NCBI GenBank assembly: GCA_045837725.1
Contig: JBEWZL010000057.1
Location: 1-64,000, forward strand
From: Vermamoeba vermiformis
Taxonomy: Eukaryota > Tubulinea > Echinamoebida
Reading direction: 5' to 3'
Length of the DNA: 64,000 nucleotides
Shown here: piece after piece, positions 60,938-64,000 of the stretch
How positions within the stretch are numbered: the stretch's first letter is position 1
Layout of the letters: every line of letters starts with the position of its first letter
Notes under the pieces: model-generated
Databases searched by the model: none
Told to the model about the DNA's origin: nothing
Seen by the model: only the letters and a program-made list of their open reading frames with translations
Translations under genes and position numbers: made by a program

Positions 60938-61163
60938 ATTAAATTTAAACAAGACAAGACGTACAAATAAAGCATGATTGCATTTCCACAAGCACAAACA
61001 TTCTACGATGGCTCTCCAAACCGAACTCCCTATAACTGTTATAACAATAACCTGGTGTTTGGTCCCAAGGGACTGAGTTTCCGTCACTTCCTGAATATTT
61101 ACGGGATGGGACCAGAGAAGCAAATAATTTAATTCAACAAATATTACTATACAAGCACATCAA

Positions 61164-62151
61164 ATGGCTCATTCAGAAATCATTCCGCGAGAGCTTTGGA
61201 TCGAGATCTTGACACGAGTTGACGATCTAACACTTGCCTCCTCAGTTCTACTAGTATCAAAGCTTTTTCATGTTTTAACTGGTGAAAATAGCGACTATGG
61301 AGGCATAAATGCCGCGATAAATTTGCAAGCGATTCGAAATTTGAATCCTTATCGTGGAAGAACTATTACTGGACGAGTGGTAAATATAACTCATTAATTC
61401 GGTATTGCCGTATTTTAAATATTTAAATATAATTTTTTTGACATACGTGGACGATAACAGCTAACAAGATTGGTTTAGCGGTCAAACTGTTCCCGCTCTT
61501 TGGTTTTTCAATCGGCAAAACATCCCGCGAAGAACTATGTGCTGCGCCAGGATCGGTATTGAATTCAGCCGGCAAAATACCATTCGTTCAGCACAAAGGT
61601 CTCCATTTCCGAGTTTTTGGCGATGATTGCTTTTCGTCTCTGTATGTCACTATTGCCTACCACGACCACATCCTTCCTGCGTAAGTCTTCATAGCGCATG
61701 TAGATTATAAATTTAATTATTCTTTTTTCTAATTCTAGCGAGTGGGAAGCAAAAGGATTGACGTGGGACAAGTCCTGGAACGAATACAAAGACTGGTGTA
61801 AGAAGTCGTTCGGAAATTATCGCGTCGTGAAAACACCGCGTCAAAAATACGTTGATGCTCAGAACTACTTTGTAGCCACACTAGAGGCAGTTGTCAGAGA
61901 GGCACCAGACGTGGTATATACAATCAAGCTGAAGTTCAAACATAGACCCGGTAAGTCCATCCCATTGTAACGTTATATCAGTACTAACAAAGCCCTGGTC
62001 TGCAGGAGACGTTGACACAAAATCCACTCTGTACGGCGTGTTTCTCTTGTCGCACAAAGACGTCTTTCAACGCCTTTCTCGAAATGAACTCTGTACTCGA
62101 TACTACAAGGGGGTATGTGACGATGGAGGGAACAACGAAGAAATGCTTTAG
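61164..62151 (+). CDS. F-box-like protein
   Basis: Exons 61164-61379, 61469-61680, 61739-61950 and 62006-62151 give 261 residues. The first ~40 residues resemble an F-box: 'IPRELWIEILTRVDDLTLAS' followed by 'SVLLVSKLFHVLTG'. The remainder is an unrecognised alpha/beta region ending 'RYYKGVCDDGGNNEEML'. F-box proteins bind Skp1 in SCF ubiquitin ligases; that role is inferred only from the N-terminus. The acceptor at 61468 was chosen because the earlier AG leads to a stop. Confidence 0.6.
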
Positions 62152-62225
62152 GCTGGGTCACTTTTTTATCAGCAAGAATAAAACGGAAATTGAATCAGTG
62201 TCGTATTTACAAGGTTTATTAAGTC

Positions 62226-64000
62226 TCACAGCTGCAACAAATTGTCCGGCAACACTGAGCCTTTGTCGCCTGCAGTCTTGCTGCTCGTGCTACTATTCGT
62301 GCTATTTACAGGTTGTTTCTCGCGCACCGTGACTTTCGGCGTGGCGTTGAGTTTGGACCGACTCGGCGTGACTGCCTTCGGTGTGGCAAAGCTAGGTGTG
62401 GCTGCAGGTGATCGTGACGGCGTGCCTGCATTGAGAATTGACGGTGTGCGCGGTGACTGCATTCTGCCCGGTGTGTTGTACGAGGCACGAAGTTGGTCAT
62501 CAGCATCGAGTCCTGCGCCCTGTCTTTCTGCGTGCCAATTTCTCGACTAATTGCTGGCCTGCAGGTGACAACGGTGTTTTGTTGCCGACATCACCTGGCG
62601 CTGATTTTCGTCGCGGTTGTTTGGCACGCATCTTAGCTTCAGCTTTGTTAGCCAGATCCAGCGCCATTTTATCTCGACTCGGCATGTCTGGAATTTTGAA
62701 CTGTGGTCCACTCGATGATTTGAGTGGCGTCTCCAAGTCATCGATACGTAACGGCGTGGATTCAATTTCACCCCACGTGATGAACGGTGACGCATCCGGT
62801 GCTATTTGCGGTGTGCTCACGAATCCCTATAATTAGCCATAGTGTAAGTGTTATATTCGTATTATTGTTCTTACTATCAGTACTTACATAGCCATTAATG
62901 CGCGGTGATTCAGGCACGGGAAGTTTGTTCGGGCCATCGCCGTACAGTTCTATTAAAAGATGTTGTTAATTCTCTGCAAACATGTATAACACTAGGCATG
63001 AACATAAGGAGCTTTTGATATTTGTACTTACGATCAAGATCCACTTTAGCATCTTTGCGTCTCCTCCTTTCTTCGAAGATCTGCTGAGGGTCTTTGATCA
63101 CGTTGTACATCTCCGCAGCCTGCGCTGCTTGTTCGCGCGCTAATTTTTCTTTTTGTTGTCGCTTCTCTTCTTCGTCCACGCGAATGCGTGTGTTGGTGTG
63201 TGAAATTTCTTTTTTGGGTTCTGAGGACACTAACGGCGCTGGCACTCTGTGGTTGAAATTTGTCAGAAAACTCGATATTACTAAATATAGAAAAGAGAAT
63301 ATTCATTAGGTCTCATACGAGTACCTTTGTCTCGAGCAAAAAAATTAAATTACAAAAGGTACTAAAAAGAGAATTGTCATAAGTGATTGAAATGGCATGA
63401 AATTGATGCAAAGATAATAGGTGATTGCCTAATAAGGTAAATTAAATATACATACCCGTCAGGACTGTACATGAGTGAATTCTTCGGGGTCCAGTTCCAC
63501 GTCAAATATCCCTTGCTGTCGTTCGGATTATCGAATGCCAATTTAGGCAATTCTTTCTTCTCGAACAGCCAATGATATTTTTGTCGGTGCTCTTTGTTGT
63601 TCTTTTCAAGCACTTTGTCAAAACTGTCGTCATCCTCGCTCTTGTACGAATGCAAGTATTTGTCCAGTGAAATGTTCGCAGGTGGTTCATCGTTATTATT
63701 GTTGTCTTGCAGACCACTAGCAACATCTTCACTATCGTCTAATCGTCGACGCTTGTTTGGCTCGATTTGAGGTGTTCGAGCGAAATCTGGTGTTGCGTAT
63801 GGATTTGGTGTTTCTGCAAAATAAATGTCAATAATACTGCACAACATGTATTGGCTATTTAACGTCCAATAATCTATAGACCAAATAATGGCACAGAATT
63901 GGTTGAGAAATTAATTATCTGGATCCGAATAAAATAATTAACCTTTGAATGAATGAATTCATACCCAAAAAAATACTATATAATTTTATACAAATTACTT
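62226..64000 (-). CDS. ESS2: ESS2/DGCR14-family spliceosome protein (5' end beyond window)
   Basis: C-terminal ~420 residues on the minus strand; the N-terminal exons lie past 64000, and 63818-64000 is intron as far as seen. Family landmarks: 'SLDKYLHSYKSEDDDSFDKV', 'HRQKYHWLFE', 'KNSLMYSPDG', 'NTRIRVDEEEKRQQKEKL' and the C-terminal 'SPRTPSILNAGTPSRSP'. ESS2/DGCR14 (fission yeast Bis1) associates with spliceosomal C complex in the nucleus. Introns at about 63455-63248, 63030-62952 and 62890-62828. A one-base frame shift near 62515, in the 'gacagggcgcagg' run, separates '...EKLARRKT' from 'AGLDADDQLRASYNTPG'; likely a consensus error. Confidence 0.8.

Noticed and set aside
1-64000. tRNA, rRNA, CRISPR or transposase genes
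   Set aside because: Looked for B-box-like GGTTCRA words, repeat-spacer arrays and transposase motifs; none was convincing.

Overview
Eukaryotic nuclear DNA from what looks like a free-living protist. Nearly every gene is split by short spliceosomal introns (about 45-90 nt; donors mostly GTAAGT or GTACGT, acceptors TAG/CAG), genes are packed tightly on both strands, and spacers are AT-rich. The mix of nuclear-type genes (SNAPC1, NF-YB, ESS2, SWIM zinc finger) with plant-type LRRs, a MYRF-type self-cleaving chaperone domain (known from animals and Dictyostelium MrfA), a beta-helix receptor kinase and bacterial-style NRPS/LanM enzymes fits an amoebozoan best. That assignment is inference and only moderately secure.

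Layout. 1-1085: non-coding, diverged ~155-bp repeats. 1086-11375: four paralogues of an unusual membrane protein (N-terminal domain with NLS-like end, MYRF/S74-type intramolecular chaperone, one TM segment, LRR ectodomain); three on +, the last on -. 11794-12653: small secreted Cys-rich protein. 12830-19147 (-): very large SWIM zinc-finger solenoid protein. 19541-21111: SNAPC1-like subunit. 21306-22619 (-): SERHL-like hydrolase. 23015-26056 (-): tripeptidyl-peptidase/sedolisin. 26452-27184: GNAT acetyltransferase. 27582-29293: DUF4246 protein. 29381-33831 (-): P-type cation ATPase with an extra N-terminal domain. 34277-35254: NF-YB. 35484-37109 (-): nuclear-looking protein with a KEN box. 37494-38868 (-): desaturase-like membrane protein.

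39153-52664 reads like a specialised-metabolism neighbourhood: two paralogous Cys/Ser-rich mini-proteins, a small ORF, an A-T-C-A-T-R nonribosomal peptide synthetase, two beta-solenoid (bactofilin-like) proteins and a complete class II lanthipeptide synthetase (LanM) carrying introns. Several of these share CACGTG and AAAGAAT motifs upstream. After it come a small coiled-coil protein, a receptor-like kinase with a beta-helix ectodomain, NADP-isocitrate dehydrogenase, two minor genes, an F-box-like protein and the 3' part of ESS2, which runs off the right edge.

Caution: about a dozen single-base frame breaks occur, including in genes that should be essential (ATPase, IDH, ESS2). I therefore read most as consensus/assembly indels, not as pseudogenes. 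The strongest candidates for something undescribed are the self-cleaving LRR receptor family and the eukaryotic LanM with nearby Cys/Ser-rich peptides.
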